This document shows, in pieces, positions 54,254 through 63,846 of a stretch of DNA of 64,000 nucleotides. The stretch's first letter is position 1. Each line of letters starts with the position of its first letter. Source of the stretch: Mesobacillus boroniphilus JCM 21738. Lineage in GTDB: Bacteria > Bacillota > Bacilli > Bacillales > Cytobacillaceae. The stretch lies in assembly GCF_000517385.1 (NCBI RefSeq), contig NZ_BAUW01000007.1, positions 20,783-84,782 of the forward strand, read 5' to 3'. A program made the translations under genes and the position numbers. The notes under the pieces are model-generated. The model was not told the DNA's origin, did no database searches, and saw nothing but the letters and a program-made list of their open reading frames with translations.

Positions 54254-54271
54254 ATGCAAGTTCCGTGCCAA
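54254..54271 (-). promoter_or_regulatory. Sigma-54 (-24/-12) promoter of kamA
   Basis: On the minus strand TTGGCACGGAACTTGCAT matches TGGCAC-N5-TTGCA at every position. The kamA ATG is 37 bases downstream. Only genes of the sigma-54 regulon carry this element, and an activator of that class lies 175 bases further upstream. Confidence 0.92.
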
Positions 54272-54361
54272 AAGTGACGGATTATTCTGAATTCATATAA
54301 TCCAGCTACCTGCAAGGGTTTAAGAAGGATGCTTTATACTGAGTTCTGTTAAAAGAAAAAT

Positions 54362-54385
54362 AACCTGCTGAAAATTCGGCAGATT
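54362..54385 (-). terminator. Hairpin between kamR and kamA
   Basis: CTGCCGAATTTTCAGCAG-type arms with a T-run on the minus strand immediately follow the kamR stop, so kamR transcripts probably end before the kamA promoter. Confidence 0.65.
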
Positions 54386-54392
54386 AAAAGTA

Positions 54393-55787
54393 TCATATAT
54401 TCAATTTTTTCATTTTATATTGAAGGGTTTGTCTAGGGATATCAAGCAGGACGGCTGCTTTCTGGACATTGCCGCCAGAAGCATCCAGCGCATCATTGAT
54501 CAATTGAATTTCAAGCTCCTTTAGATTCTCTCTCAAAATAAAGGAAGTTCGTGTTTCTTCACCGGGTTCTGGCTGGATTTTTTTCATCATCATTGGAAGG
54601 TCTTGACCAGTAAGCATACTGCCTTCACATACATTCATCATGTATTCTATTGTATGTTTCAGCTCCCTGACATTTCCGGGCCATTGATGTTTAAGAAAAA
54701 GTGTTTTTACATGTTCATCCAGCCCAGAAACATGCTTCCTCAGCTGCTTGTTATATTGACTGATGAAGATAGCGGATAAATAAAGAATGTCTTCCTTCCT
54801 TTGTCTTAAGGGCATCAGTTCGAATGTCAATACATTCAGGCGGTAAAACAGATCCGTCCGCAGCTGATTCGCCTCCATTGCCACAGTAGGGTAAACATTC
54901 ATCGCAGAAATCACCCTGACGTTAACAGAAGTAACATTCGAACCGCCGACTCTTCTGACAGCCCCATCCTCAATGACACGAAGCAGCTTGGCCTGAAGGT
55001 CGAACGGCATCGAATTCAGCTCATCAAGGAAAAGTGTACCGCCGTTAGCGAGTTCGAACAGTCCAGGCCTGTCCACTGCTCCTGTATAGCTTCCTTTTGA
55101 TGTACCAAACAGGATGCTTTCAAGCAGGTTTTCCGGGATAGCCGCACAGTTTTGCGCAATAAAGGGTCCCGCTGCCCGACTGGAGGCGTTATGGATGGAT
55201 TGGACGAAAAGCTCCTTGCCGGTCCCGCTTTCCCCATATACAAGGATAGGAGAATCTGATTTTGCCAGTTTCTCTGCCTTTTTTTTAATCGTCATAAAAT
55301 GCCTATTATTTGTAAGCAGGTCGCTGAACGTATAGCCTGCTTGCTGTTTAATGGCTTTCCCGCCACGAAGCTTAAGACTTCTTTGAATTTCGACAAGACG
55401 TTCAGAAAGCTGCTTGATTTGGGAATAATCCTTTGCAATTTCAACTGCTCCAATCAATTCCCCATGTACGAAGATGGGCAGGGTAGTATTGACAGTGTCG
55501 ATTTTCCGTCCATGCAAATTGACGAAAGATTGGGTTTCATTATAAATCGGCTTCTTCGTTTCGATTACTTTCAATAGAGTGCTGGACTGATTGTTGAGTG
55601 AAGGGAATACACTTAGGAGCGGTTTCCCAACCACTTCGCTGATTCCCAGTCCATCGTGCTTGGCAGCAATTTCATTGTAAAAAATGGTAATGCCTTCTGT
55701 ATTCACGACATGGATCGCCTCGTCGATGCACTTCAATATTGCGCTCAAGATCTCTTCCGTCACATTTGATACTGAATTCAAACTCAT
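54393..55787 (-). CDS. kamR: Sigma-54-dependent transcriptional activator (KamR-like)
   Basis: About 464 residues starting at the ATG at 55785-55787 (MSLNSVSNVTEEILSAILKC). It has an N-terminal PAS sensor (AIHVVNTEGITIFYNEIAAK), an AAA+ domain with Walker A GESGTGKEL, the sigma-54 contact loop GSYTGAV, Walker B GGTLFLDEL, and a C-terminal Fis-type helix-turn-helix (VQKAAVLLDIPRQTLQYKMK). The loop reads GSYTGA rather than GAFTGA, as in the RocR group. It probably activates the adjacent kamA promoter in response to lysine or a pathway product; this is inferred from position. Confidence 0.93.
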   Translation of the reverse strand: MSLNSVSNVTEEILSAILKCIDEAIHVVNTEGITIFYNEIAAKHDGLGISEVVGKPLLSVFPSLNNQSSTLLKVIETKKPIYNETQSFVNLHGRKIDTVNTTLPIFVHGELIGAVEIAKDYSQIKQLSERLVEIQRSLKLRGGKAIKQQAGYTFSDLLTNNRHFMTIKKKAEKLAKSDSPILVYGESGTGKELFVQSIHNASSRAAGPFIAQNCAAIPENLLESILFGTSKGSYTGAVDRPGLFELANGGTLFLDELNSMPFDLQAKLLRVIEDGAVRRVGGSNVTSVNVRVISAMNVYPTVAMEANQLRTDLFYRLNVLTFELMPLRQRKEDILYLSAIFISQYNKQLRKHVSGLDEHVKTLFLKHQWPGNVRELKHTIEYMMNVCEGSMLTGQDLPMMMKKIQPEPGEETRTSFILRENLKELEIQLINDALDASGGNVQKAAVLLDIPRQTLQYKMKKLNI

Positions 55788-55834
55788 CACTCTCCCATAT
55801 TGAGTATATGACAGAGTGCCGAAAAACTGTCTTA

Positions 55835-56698
55835 TCACTGCCCAAAATTTGGCGATTTTGCCAAATCTTTTACCCAAACATTCATGTTTTCAATTTTATC
55901 ATAGATAAAAACGTTATTCACCAGCCTGCCCCGGTACGCATAACCCAATTGATGCAGAGCTGCGTTCATCCGAATGATAAAGCCCTGGCAATGGAGTAAG
56001 AACAATAAATTCCATTTTCAATTATTTCATCCTCAAGGCGGGCCAGCAGCACTTTCATCAGCCCAAACTTCCTATGCTCTTTTAATGTTGCGCAATCAGT
56101 CATTTCAGCATTTTTATAAAAAGAGTTCACTTCTGCTGATGCGGCGCTAACAATCTGACCATCATGGACAAAACCGTAATATATACTTCCTTCTTGCATC
56201 GTTTTAACGATATAGTCTGAATCATTCAACGGTGTGGGATAAATTTGGAAAACTGCCTTGTATAAAGCCGATAAACCTGCAGCATCAGTTTCGTCCATTT
56301 TTTTCAAAACGTAATCTTTTGGAGGACTGATTTTCTGTGCAGGTTCTGCCAAATGATAAACACTTTTGATGATTCCGTCCTCTTGGACAGTGTGGCGATA
56401 TTCGCCTCTCGTCACTGAGAAACTTCGAAAAAAACACGCAATCAGAGCCCAGGAAAAATCCGTCAATGCTTGCCTCAAAAATGTAACCTCGTTCAAGCAG
56501 CTCCGAAAAATGCTCTCTTCTTCCTTTGATAATCAATTTATCAGCCTTTTCGCTCTCTACAATCTTTTCAGCTTCGTCCATTACATTCGATAGACTACCT
56601 AAATAGTCTTCTACTCTGACGCGCTTATTCTGTTTATCAAGATAAACGGTCATGTTATACTCCTTTTCCGATAAAACCATCGTCTTGCCTATATGCAT
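55835..56698 (-). CDS. ablB: Beta-lysine acetyltransferase AblB/YodP (two frame slips)
   Basis: About 287 residues in all. The N-terminal part begins MHIGKTMVLSEKEYNMTVYL and contains ADKLIIKGRREHFSELLERG. The frame breaks near 56390 and near 55968 (GGG read as GG). The second half holds the GNAT core with DYVLKKMDETDAAGLSALYK, VHDGQIVSAASAEVNSF and the acetyl-CoA loop CATLKEHRKFGLMKVLLARL, and ends VWVKDLAKSPNFGQ. Acetylation of beta-lysine in methanogens and in B. subtilis is by this enzyme type. It follows a terminator and precedes kamR by 47 bases. Confidence 0.85.
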
Positions 56699-56733
56699 CT
56701 TCGTGCCTCCCTTGAAAATTCCAATCGTATTAA

Positions 56734-56754
56734 AAGCCTGGCTTTAGGCCAGGC
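56734..56754 (-). terminator. Terminator at the end of the gab/yod unit
   Basis: AGCCTGGC and GCCAGGCT around a five-base loop with a T-run on the minus strand lie between the aldehyde dehydrogenase stop (56762) and the ablB start, so the two are probably separate transcripts. Confidence 0.85.
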
Positions 56755-56761
56755 TGAGAGT

Positions 56762-58182
56762 TCAATCTAGTTTGATTGATACAAGCTTAAGTTCAGTCAT
56801 CTCTTCCAAGGCGTATTTAATCCCTTCTCTGCCGGTTCCGCTCAATTTGACACCGCCATAAGGCATGTGGTCTACCCGGAATGTCGGAATATCATTGATC
56901 ATTACACCGCCTACATGAAGGATTTTTGCAGCTTTGAATGCTTTTTGAAGATCATTAGTATAGACTCCTGCTTGCAGCCCGAACTTTGAGTCATTAACCT
57001 GTTCAATTGCATCATCAAATTCCTTAAAGGTGTTGATATGGACAACGGGTGCGAATACTTCCTCACAGGAAACTTTATCAGTAAGCTGCGCATTCAGCAG
57101 CACAGTAGGCTTCAGAATTTGTTTTTCACTTTCACCGCCATATACCAGCTCCGCCCCATTCTTCACCGCATCCTGTATCCAGGCCTTTGCTCTTATCACA
57201 TCATTTTCGCTGATCATTGCAGCTAAATCTGTTTGTTCATCCAGTGGATCTCCCACTTTCAGTTTGCCAGCTTCTTCAATAAACAAAGATACAAATTCTT
57301 CAGAGATCTTTTCGTGAACGAAATTCTCTGGATAGAAATGCAAACCTGCCCCTGATTTGAAAAGGCACCCGTAACGACTCTTGGCATCACCTTTTTCAGG
57401 TCGGTTCCCTCGTCGACAATCAACGCTGAGTTAGATCCTAATTCAAGTGTGACACGTTTTAATCCTGCATTTTGGCGGATGTACTTCCCGACTTCAGGGC
57501 TGCCGGTAAACGTGACCATTTTCACCCGGTCATCGCCAATCAGCACATCACCAACATTTTTTCCGCTGCCAGTCACTAAATTTAGAGCACCCGCAGGGAG
57601 TCCTGCCTGATGGAAATAGGAAGCAATTTTATAGGCGGATAACGGCGTCTGGCTTGCTGGCTTAAGGACTACCGTATTTCCAGCTGCGATTGCCGGCCCG
57701 ACCTTATGGGCCACAAGGTTCATCGGAAAGTTGAAAGGTGTGATTGCAGCAATTACTCCCAGCGGTTCCCTTACAGTATAGGCCACTCTTCCCTCGCCTC
57801 CAGGAGCTGCATCCATCGGGATTGTTTCACCATGGAGCCTCCTGGCCTCTTCTGATGCAAATGTATAGGTCATGATGGTACGGTCTACTTCACCCCGGGC
57901 AGCCTTCAATGGTTTGGATGATTCCTCCGCGATCAGCCGGGCACACTCTTCCCTGTCTTCCTGGATTAATTCAGCCACTCTCCGAAGGATATCTGAACGC
58001 TTATGGGCATCCATTTCTGCCATCTTCCTTGCTGCCCCGGCAGCTGAATCGATCGCTCTTATCACATCTTCCCTGCCTGCCTCTGCTACATCGGCGATTT
58101 TCTCTCCATTAAAAGGATTAGAAAGCTGACGGTATGATTCCGTTCCCACACTCTCTCCATTAATCCATAAATTCTGTCTCAT
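56762..58182 (-). CDS. Aldehyde dehydrogenase, probable succinate-semialdehyde role (one frame slip)
   Basis: About 473 residues of the ALDH superfamily. The N-terminal NAD fold shows EPLGVIAAITPFNFPMNLVA, KPASQTPLS and FTGSPEVGKYI. The catalytic glutamate region is VTLELGSNSALIVDE and the nucleophile cysteine is in FSNQGQVCISIQRI. The frame breaks near 57321, where TTTT appears as TTT, and the C-terminal half runs to the stop at 56762. The ELGSNSA sequence differs from the ELGGNAP of typical GabD, so the substrate is not fixed by sequence. Next to a GabT-like gene in a lysine cluster, oxidation of succinate semialdehyde is the natural guess. Confidence 0.85.
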
Positions 58183-58194
58183 TGAATTCCCCTC

Positions 58195-59523
58195 CTACTG
58201 CTGGCAGCATTCATTTATTACGGATTCAAGCACCTCGAATCCTTCCTCAACCTGATCATCTGTTATAACAAGAGGAGCTAAAAGCCTGATTACATTCCCA
58301 TAAAGACCAGCGCTCATTAAAATTAATCCTCTCTGATGTGCTTTTGCAAGTATTTCCCGAACGATTTGTCCGTTAGGTTGATCATTATCATAGAAAAATT
58401 CAATCGCACACATAGCTCCTAAGGAACGGATATCACCAATCATCGGGAAACGGTCTGTCAGTTTGCCGAACCTATCCTGAAACTTCTCGCCGAACAGGTT
58501 CGCCCTATCAAGAAGTTTATGCTCTTCTATCATTTTAACGACTTCTTTTGCCGCTACACAACCGAGAGGACTTCCACCAAAGGTTCCGCCAATTTCCCCT
58601 ATACCTGCAGAATCCATAATTTCAGCTCTTCCTGTGACCGCACTGATTGGCAGCCCGGCAGCAATCGATTTCGACATTGTCATCAAATCAGGAACGACAC
58701 CGTAATGCTCCATCGCGAACATCTTCCCTGTCCTGCCAAAACCGGTTTGGATTTCATCTGCAATAAAGAGAATGCCATACTGTTCACAGATCCTTTTCAC
58801 ACCTTGAACAAAGGTTTTGGATGGAATATTAAAACCGCCTTCCCCCTGAATCGGTTCCATAATGACTGCGGCAATTTCCGTGCCTGGCACCTCGCTAAGG
58901 AAAAAGGTCTCAAACTTATTCAGCATATATGCATCCAGTTCTTCAGGTGCCATGCCTTTTTCCTGAGAATAGACAGGGTATGGCCATTTATATGTTTCAG
59001 GTGCGAATGGCCCGAACTGATACTTGTATGGTTTTACTTTGCTGGTCAGGGACATTGCCATATAGGTCCTTCCATGGAAGCCTCTTTCAAATGAAATGAT
59101 TCCTTTCCGCCCTGAATACTTCCTGGCTATTTTAATCGCATTTTCTACCGCTTCAGCTCCGCTGCTAAGGAAAAAAGTTTTTTTACCATGAGTCCCTGGG
59201 GTGATTTTATTGAGCAACTCAGACAGTTCTATATAAGGTTCGTACATCATCACATGGAAGCAAGGGTGAAGATAACGGTCAATCTGCTCATGAAGTGCGT
59301 TCACAACCTCAGGTGGGCAGTGACCAACATTCAGAGTGCCGATTGCACCCGCAAAGTCGATGAATGTGTTTCCATCCACATCCGTCAATAATGCACCTTT
59401 GCCTCTTTCGGCAAACGATTTGATTGTGTTAAATGGTCCAACAGGAACATTCTTTTCTTTTCTTTCTAGCAATTTCATTGCCTTTGGACCAGGAATGGCC
59501 GTCCTTATCTTGATATCTCCCAC
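58195..59523 (-). CDS. gabT: 4-aminobutyrate--2-oxoglutarate aminotransferase (GabT-like)
   Basis: A 442-residue class III PLP aminotransferase. It begins MGDIKIRTAIPGPKAMKLLE and contains VDGNTFIDFAGAIGTLNVGH, the PLP-phosphate region FFLSSGAEAVENAIKIARKY, GFHGRTYMAMSL, FIADEIQTGFGRTGKMFAME and the PLP-lysine in MSKSIAAGLPISAV. The pattern is that of GabT. It follows the aldehyde dehydrogenase with a 12-base gap, so the pair would convert 4-aminobutyrate to succinate. Homologous genes are not part of the yodPQRST set in B. subtilis as far as I recall. Confidence 0.92.
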   Translation of the reverse strand: MGDIKIRTAIPGPKAMKLLERKEKNVPVGPFNTIKSFAERGKGALLTDVDGNTFIDFAGAIGTLNVGHCPPEVVNALHEQIDRYLHPCFHVMMYEPYIELSELLNKITPGTHGKKTFFLSSGAEAVENAIKIARKYSGRKGIISFERGFHGRTYMAMSLTSKVKPYKYQFGPFAPETYKWPYPVYSQEKGMAPEELDAYMLNKFETFFLSEVPGTEIAAVIMEPIQGEGGFNIPSKTFVQGVKRICEQYGILFIADEIQTGFGRTGKMFAMEHYGVVPDLMTMSKSIAAGLPISAVTGRAEIMDSAGIGEIGGTFGGSPLGCVAAKEVVKMIEEHKLLDRANLFGEKFQDRFGKLTDRFPMIGDIRSLGAMCAIEFFYDNDQPNGQIVREILAKAHQRGLILMSAGLYGNVIRLLAPLVITDDQVEEGFEVLESVINECCQQ

Positions 59524-59667
59524 TTTTTGACTTCCTCCTCATCTTGATCCCCATGTTCAAGCCCGCATTTTTATAGAGGCATCAGCGTTCTTTCCCACAG
59601 AACCTTTGAATTAGAAACAGATTAAAACGCTGAACAACCGGCATTTTTTATGTCTGCGAAAATAGGC

Positions 59668-60935
59668 TTATTCGCTGATTTCACACCATTTAAGTAATGA
59701 CAATGCAATGATTTCCGCCGCTTCAAAAATATCTTCAAGCTTGATATATTCATTCGCCTGATGTGCCGTTTCCGTTACTCCTGGACCAAAAACCACTACT
59801 GGCACTCCGCCAACCTTGGATAGGATACCACCGTCAGTTGCCCATGGGGATGCCTCGATTAATGGAGACTTTTCCTTAACATTCATAAAGCTTTCTGAAA
59901 GGACATGAATCAGTTCATGTTCAGGATCCAGGTCGCCTGGCAGCCAGCTTGCACCGAACCATTCAAGTTCAGGAATATTTTCTTTTAACCATGGGTCATC
60001 GTTACAGACACCGACAACGGCTTCATACATTTCACGTTTTGCCTCTTCCTGTGTTTCATTTGGGGCGACCCCCATCCTGCCCTCAATCACCGCTAAATCA
60101 GGTACAGATGATGGCCAGTCTCCTGCATGGATTTTTCCGATATTGATAGGAATAGGAATGGGTATACTTTCAAAAAACGGATCTGTGATTCTTTCATTTC
60201 TTTGAGACTCCAAGCTTCTCAGTCTATCAATCACCAGCATCGCTTTCTCAATCGCATTGACACCTTCATACCTCGTTCCGCCATGCGCCCCTTTTCCTTT
60301 CACAGAAACCCTGAACCACATCGACCCTTGCTGCTTTGGAAAAAGCTTCATATTAGTAGGTTCAGGATGATTGCAGCATCCGCTTTATAACCTCTTAGTA
60401 CAGTGGCAAGTGTGCCCGCTCCACCACTTTCTTCTTCAATCACACTTTGAAAAATGACATCGCCCTTTAACTTTATTCCTGAATTTTTTATAGCCTCCAT
60501 TGCCATGAGCAGTGAAGTTGTGCCACCCTTCATATCTGTCGAACCTCGGCCAAATAACTTGCCGCATTCAATATGTCCGCTATACGCATCCTTATCCCAA
60601 TCTTTTGGGTCGCCTGCGGGAACAACATCGATATGTCCATTAAGGATCATCGACCTGCCTCCACCAGTTCCCCTCATGATTCCTACAGCATTCGGGTTTC
60701 CAGTGAAATCTTTCCGGTCAGAACAAAACGCCGGGTGAACAGTCAGTCCGCTATCCCCGATTTCCCAAATATCCATCTCCAGGCCCAGCTCGCGGCATTT
60801 TTCAATGATCACCGCCTGTGCACCACTTTCATTACCTCTTGTACTTGGTTCCTGGACTAATTTTTGCAAAAGCCGTGTCCCTCTTATTCTGCTTTCCTTA
60901 ATGTAACTCCTCACCTTTTGCTCAGCAGATTGCAC
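59668..60935 (-). CDS. yodQ: M20 family deacylase YodQ (one frame slip)
   Basis: About 422 residues starting at GTG 60933-60935 after AAAGGGG. The metal-binding motifs are GHIDVVPAGDPKDW, GRGSTDMKGGTTSLL and VIEEESGGAGT. The lid domain has GKGAHGGTRYEGVNAIEKAM, and the last metal ligand is in ETAHQANEYI. The frame breaks near 60372, where CCC appears as CC in the [20 protein letters not shown] segment. The family is ArgE/DapE-like, and in this pathway it is expected to release the acetyl group from 4-acetamidobutyrate. The gene starts 13 bases before the YodR stop. Confidence 0.9.
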
Positions 60936-60948
60936 GATATCAGCCCCT

Positions 60949-61620
60949 TTAATATTCAATAATCCGGATATCCTCGACGATTGAAAAATCGCACGCAGTC
61001 TTAGCAGTAACTTCAGTGACAGTATGTGGCGCAAAAAGTTCAGACAGAATCAACGAACCTTCATGTACTTTAAAAACGGCAAGATCAGTGATAATAATGT
61101 CGACACAGGTTTCGGCGGTCAGAGGCAATGTGCACGATTCCACTATTTTAGGTACACCATTTTTGTCGGTATGGTTCATCAATACTGCTACTTTCCCTGC
61201 TTTTTGTGCCAGTTCCATCGCTCCGCCCATACCCGGAACCTTTTTGCCGGGAACGATCCAGTTCGCCAGGTCTCCTTTTTGGCTAACCTGCAAGGAACCG
61301 AGAATGGTAAGGTCTACCCTGCCTCTCCGAATCATTCCAAACGCCACTGCACTATCACAATAAGAGGAACCTTCCATGACCGTAACCGGGAAACCACCAG
61401 CATTACACAGGTTTTCATCCTCCAGGCCCTTCTCAGGCGACTTCCCCATCCCAACAATTCCATTTTCGGCATGGAACATCACTCGCGTTTCTCTCGGAAG
61501 GTGATTTGGTACTAAAGAAGGAATCCCAATGCCAAGGTTGACAACCATACCTTGGGCGATTTCCTCGGATGCTCGTCTGGCCATCCTATTTCTTACATCT
61601 ATTCCCATGCCCATTTCCAA
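60949..61620 (-). CDS. yodR: 3-oxoacid CoA-transferase subunit B-like (YodR)
   Basis: A 223-residue subunit with the catalytic glutamate in MFHAENGIVGMGKSPEKG, IGIPSLVPNHLPRETRVMFH before it, and GGAMELAQKAGKVAVLMNHT after it. It pairs with the next upstream gene to make a two-subunit CoA-transferase that acts on the oxo-acid formed by YodT. Its start overlaps the YodS stop by 22 bases, so the two are translationally coupled. Confidence 0.93.
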   Translation of the reverse strand: MEMGMGIDVRNRMARRASEEIAQGMVVNLGIGIPSLVPNHLPRETRVMFHAENGIVGMGKSPEKGLEDENLCNAGGFPVTVMEGSSYCDSAVAFGMIRRGRVDLTILGSLQVSQKGDLANWIVPGKKVPGMGGAMELAQKAGKVAVLMNHTDKNGVPKIVESCTLPLTAETCVDIIITDLAVFKVHEGSLILSELFAPHTVTEVTAKTACDFSIVEDIRIIEY

Positions 61621-62291
61621 TTCACCCCTCCAGAAGGTATTACCATATCCACGAATACACCGGGCGTCACAATTTCTTCTGGATCCAGGCTGCCAAGAGG
61701 AACGATTTCCTCCGCCTCCGCTATCGTGAAATTTCCGGCCATCGCCACGAGCGGATTTGTATTCCGGGCACTTTTATCGAATACAAGGTTTCCGTAAGGG
61801 TCGGCCTTTTTGGCATAAACAATTGATACCTCTGCAGTCAAAGCTGTCTCAATCAAATACTCTTTGCCGTTCAAGTTCATTCTTTTTTTTCCTTTAGCAA
61901 CAAATTCATGGTCAACGCCTATATCTGTCAATATAGCGCCTAACCCCATTCCGCCAGCCCTGATGCGTTCCGTCAAAGTTCCCTGTGGCGAGAACTCAAC
62001 CTCCATTTCACCCCTGGTCATCAGTTCGCCGGCTATCGGATTCGACCCAATATGGGAGGCAATGACTTTGCTCGCCTTTCCCCGGCTGACAATTTTGCCG
62101 ATGCCGATTTCAGGGAAACCTGTATCATTTCCAATCAGCACAAGTTCTTTAATACCTTTTTCAAGAATGCCGTCAATCAGGTCAGGTGGAGATCCTACTC
62201 CACCAAAACCGCCAAACATCAAGGTCATTCCGTCATAAAAATGCTCCATTGCCTGCTCAAGCGCAGCTATTTTTCCGAATGGATTTTCCAT
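61599..62291 (-). CDS. yodS: 3-oxoacid CoA-transferase subunit A-like (YodS)
   Basis: A 230-residue subunit with the CoA-binding MFGGFGGVGSPPDLIDGILE motif, FSPQGTLTERIRAGGMGLGA and ADPYGNLVFDKSARN. The frame is intact. It starts immediately upstream of YodR and directly after YodT (one-base gap to its stop at 62292), so all three are one operon. Confidence 0.94.
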   Translation of the reverse strand: MENPFGKIAALEQAMEHFYDGMTLMFGGFGGVGSPPDLIDGILEKGIKELVLIGNDTGFPEIGIGKIVSRGKASKVIASHIGSNPIAGELMTRGEMEVEFSPQGTLTERIRAGGMGLGAILTDIGVDHEFVAKGKKRMNLNGKEYLIETALTAEVSIVYAKKADPYGNLVFDKSARNTNPLVAMAGNFTIAEAEEIVPLGSLDPEEIVTPGVFVDMVIPSGGVNWKWAWE

Positions 62292-63653
62292 TTATTTTCC
62301 AACCCCATTTTCATTAGGAAATCCGAGTATTCTATACACTTCAATGAATGTTGCCTTCAGCAAGTTTATTAACTCGTCAATCTCACGCTTGGTGATGGTC
62401 AGCGGCGGGGAAATAATCACTGCGTCCCCTGACACTCCATCCAGGCCGGCACCTGCAGGATATAGCAAGATCCCTTGATCCCTGCCCGCTTTTACAACTA
62501 GCTCAGTTAACTTTATACTCCGTTCGAACGGGATCTTCGCAACTGGCAATCTGACAAATTCAAGACCAAGCAGCAAACCCTTTCCCCGTACATCTCCTAT
62601 AAAGTCAAACTGTCTTTTTAACTGATCAAGTTTATTTTTAAGGTAAACTGACTTTGATTCCACATCACTTAAAATGTCATTATTCTCGAGGTATTCCAAT
62701 ACAGCCAGTGCAGCGGCACATGATTGTGGATTTGCACTAAGTGTATGGCCGCTCATAATCGATTTAGAGCCATGCAGGATTGGCTCCATGATGTGGTCAC
62801 TGACGACTGTCGCTGCAATCGGAGCATATCCAGCACCCATTCCCTTACCGAGCGCGACAATATCAGGAATGACATTCCAATGTTCAGACGCCAGCATCGG
62901 CCCTGTTCGGCCAAAGCCCGTCATCACCTCATCCGCAATGAATAATATATTGTTTTCGTCACATATCTTTTTAATTGTTTCATAGTAACCTTTCGGAGGT
63001 GTGATAGCTCCTCCAGCCGCGCCAATCACCGGTTCTGCTATAAATCCGGCAATATGGTCAGAACCGATTCGCTTGATTGCTCCCTCTAGTTCCATCGCAC
63101 ATAAATATCCGCACTCAGGTGCCGTGCTTTGATATGGACAGCGATAGCAATATGGTGGTGAAATCGATGGGAATTCCTCAAGCAATGGAACAAACCTTGC
63201 TCTTCTCCCTGGATGTCCTGACATTGAAAGAGCACCAAGAGTAATCCCATGGTAGCTAATCCATCTTGACAGTATTTTGGTTTTTGACTTGATCCCTTTC
63301 TCTTGCCAGTACTGAATCGCAATTTTCAGCGCCGTTTCGGTTGCCTCAGAACCGCTGTTCACAAAGAAACTCCAATTTAAATCTCCCGGCAATGCGTCAG
63401 CAAGTTTTTCTGCCAGCTTTTCTGCTGCCTCACTGGTGAATTGGGAGCGATAGACAAAAGACACCCGTTTGGACTGTTCATGCATTGCCAATATTATTTC
63501 TGGTACTCCGTGTCCAATATTTGCCGTGACAGCCCCGGATGCAGCATCAAGGTATTTCTTGCCATCTTTGTCAAAAAGAAAGACACCTTTTCCATAGTCA
63601 ATCTCTGGATAGTCCTCATCCAAGACAGGTTTAATCAAGTAGGACGGCTTCAT
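62292..63653 (-). CDS. yodT: Class III aminotransferase YodT
   Basis: A 453-residue PLP aminotransferase. It has KPSYLIKPVLDEDYPEIDYG at the start, FFVNSGSEATETALKIAIQY, SRWISYHGITLGALSMSGHP, LFIADEVMTGFGRTGPMLAS and the PLP-lysine in VALGKGMGAGYAPIAATVVS. In the pathway it removes the amino group of N-acetyl-beta-lysine. It is the first gene of the yodT-S-R-Q-gabT-aldehyde dehydrogenase unit, which ends at the terminator at 56734. No clear promoter signature is visible upstream. Confidence 0.94.
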   Translation of the reverse strand: MKPSYLIKPVLDEDYPEIDYGKGVFLFDKDGKKYLDAASGAVTANIGHGVPEIILAMHEQSKRVSFVYRSQFTSEAAEKLAEKLADALPGDLNWSFFVNSGSEATETALKIAIQYWQEKGIKSKTKILSRWISYHGITLGALSMSGHPGRRARFVPLLEEFPSISPPYCYRCPYQSTAPECGYLCAMELEGAIKRIGSDHIAGFIAEPVIGAAGGAITPPKGYYETIKKICDENNILFIADEVMTGFGRTGPMLASEHWNVIPDIVALGKGMGAGYAPIAATVVSDHIMEPILHGSKSIMSGHTLSANPQSCAAALAVLEYLENNDILSDVESKSVYLKNKLDQLKRQFDFIGDVRGKGLLLGLEFVRLPVAKIPFERSIKLTELVVKAGRDQGILLYPAGAGLDGVSGDAVIISPPLTITKREIDELINLLKATFIEVYRILGFPNENGVGK

Positions 63654-63846
63654 AAATTCACTCCATTCACCGCAATTAAAATCAAATGGACATTCTGTAA
63701 ATTGTATGAATTAAAAAGGCGAATCTTTCGTGAAGTTGTAAAAAATAAGTGGTACTGGTATGGGAGGTTTTAATGGAAAGGCTGGATCTGACAAATTTTC
63801 TTGATGGAGGACAGCCTACATTGACCAAGTTCTGCTCTTCAATTAG
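63654..63846. other. Upstream region of yodT
   Basis: A 190-base region with no identified gene. An ATG at 63773 after GGGAGG opens a short plus-strand frame (MERLDLTNFLDGGQPT) that runs into the hairpin repeats and is not a convincing gene. Confidence 0.4.

Noticed and set aside
59524..59667. A sigma-54 promoter before gabT
   Set aside because: I looked for the TGGCAC-N5-TTGC pattern on the minus strand and found no acceptable match; only an AT-rich stretch is present.
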